A stretch of DNA of 64,000 bases from Clostridioides difficile. Its GTDB lineage: Bacteria; Bacillota; Clostridia; Peptostreptococcales; Peptostreptococcaceae. The DNA lies in assembly GCA_024919175.1 (NCBI GenBank), contig CP103804.1, positions 2,976,001 through 3,040,000 on the forward strand, given 5' to 3'. Position 1 is the stretch's first letter; each line of letters opens with the position of its first letter. The notes under the pieces were generated by a model. The model ran no database searches and was not told where the DNA came from. It worked only from the letters and a program-made list of their open reading frames with translations. A program made the position numbers and the translations under genes. This document shows positions 63,280 through 64,000 of this stretch, one piece after another.

Positions 63280-63307
63280 TAAAAAAACACCTACCTGAGT
63301 AAGTGTT
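63280..63307 (-). terminator. Terminator at the leader-distal end of the CRISPR transcript
   Basis: On the minus strand AACACTTAC (63307-63299) pairs with GTAGGTGTT (63294-63286), then seven U. It lies about 75 bases past the last repeat and is a near-copy of the toxin terminator. Confidence 0.8.
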
Positions 63308-63380
63308 AGTTTTGTTTCAATATTTATTTTTGATTATTATAATACTTTCAAAATATTGAATTTAAATACACATAGTGTTA

Positions 63381-64000
63381 GTTTACACACTACATAGTCA
63401 TTATAAAACGTTTTAATACTTTCAATTTGTGGTATAATAAAAGCAGTTTACACACTACATAGTCATTATAAAACCATTTCAGAAAAAGATTTACAACGAG
63501 CATGTCAATTGTTTACACACTACATAGTCATTATAAAACATTACTCCACATTGCGCTGCCAGTTAAAACTTCTTTGCTTTACATACCACTTAGTTAATAT
63601 AAAACTTAGGACATGGAGTTGACTATGGAACTGTTTTAGAGGACTTTACATACCACTTAGTTAATATAAAACCAGTTACCCAATCGTTCATCATTTTAGA
63701 AGCTTCATTGATCTTTACATACCACTTAGTTAATATAAAACTGTTATCTTGCAAAAAAATAACACTTGTCGGGTCTACCTTTACATACCACTTAGTTAAT
63801 ATAAAACCTGGTTCGCTGAAATTCCGTTTCAAATTGGTTTTGCTCTCTTTACATACCACTTAGTTAATATAAAACAAGAAATGTTCAATGTACTTAAAAA
63901 CGGTGTTGACACCTTTACATACCACTTAGTTAATATAAAACACAAACAAGAGTAGTTGCTATTGCACTAATAATTTCCTTTACATACCACTTAGTTAATA
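63381..64000 (-). CRISPR. Type I-B CRISPR array, 10 repeats in window, continues past the edge
   Basis: Ten 29-base repeats start at 63381, 63446, 63511, 63577, 63644, 63713, 63779, 63847, 63913 and 63978 (the last is cut after 23 bases). The nine spacers are 36-40 bases. The last seven repeats agree with each other over the visible bases. Read leftward they begin GTTTTATATTAAC and end ATGTAAAG, like the known C. difficile type I-B repeat. The first three are identical to each other but differ from the others at six positions. Transcription is therefore inferred leftward, with the leader beyond 64000. No cas genes are in view. Confidence 0.97.
63424..63438 (+). promoter_or_regulatory. Copy of the antitoxin promoter inside CRISPR spacer 1
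   Basis: Bases 63424-63445 are identical to 62892-62913, including TGGTATAAT. If active, it would start rightward transcription at about 63445, antisense to the CRISPR precursor RNA. Confidence 0.55.

Noticed and set aside
63623..63859. 78-codon leftward open frame with repeated FILTKWYVK units
   Set aside because: It is the translation of CRISPR repeats and spacers; the repeated peptide is just the 29-base repeat read through.

Overview
The window is AT-rich Firmicutes DNA and fits Clostridioides difficile or a very close relative. The pointers are the hisZGCBHAFI order, C. difficile-style reverse rubrerythrin and Bce-type transporters, a CD27L-like endolysin, a type I-B CRISPR repeat close to the known C. 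difficile consensus, and a small type I toxin starting MDNFL beside the array. These assignments come from reading the translated sequence; no database search was run.

Layout. 1-0.5 kb: start of an amino-acid permease. 1.2-7.5 kb: leftward histidine operon hisZ-hisG-hisC-hisB-hisH-hisA-hisF-hisIE, preceded by a 24-residue leader peptide with five consecutive His codons and a terminator (an attenuator). No hisD is present in the cluster. 7.7-13.4 kb: small ORF, hemolysin III, DUF1836 regulator, zinc ribbon, azoreductase-like flavoprotein, Fic protein, MATE exporter. 13.5-18.9 kb: Bce-type ABC transporter and an EAL phosphodiesterase with a degenerate GGDEF. 19-24.6 kb: NfnAB-like pair, rhodanese, gamma-glutamyltransferase. 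24.8-32.7 kb: a second Bce-type transporter divergent from a two-component system and a MacAB-like exporter, with duplicated operator-like sequences between. 32.9-45 kb: housekeeping genes (GNAT, pyrC, DUF362 ferredoxin, rubrerythrin, DMT transporter, polysaccharide deacetylase, tyrS with T-box, DUF2232, GNAT, feoAB).

45.2-46.8 kb is a decaying panBC locus: a deletion fused the 3' ends of two divergent genes, and panC has a one-base insertion. 47-51.3 kb is an accessory stretch of small ORFs, a truncated MerR gene, a BlaI-like repressor, iteron/DnaA-box-like repeats and a c-di-GMP-I riboswitch ahead of a nonsense-mutated small gene.

51.3-62.7 kb is the leftward late region of a myovirus-like prophage: LysM/XkdP, XkdQ, XkdR, XkdS, baseplate J, XkdU, several fibre genes with duplicated intergenic DNA, XhlA, holin, endolysin. 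It runs into a type I toxin-antitoxin module (62.7-63.2 kb) and a CRISPR array (63.38 kb to beyond the window). The array is probably transcribed leftward, and its three leader-distal repeats are a divergent variant. The terminal spacer carries 22 bases identical to the antitoxin RNA promoter, which is the most unusual signal in the window.
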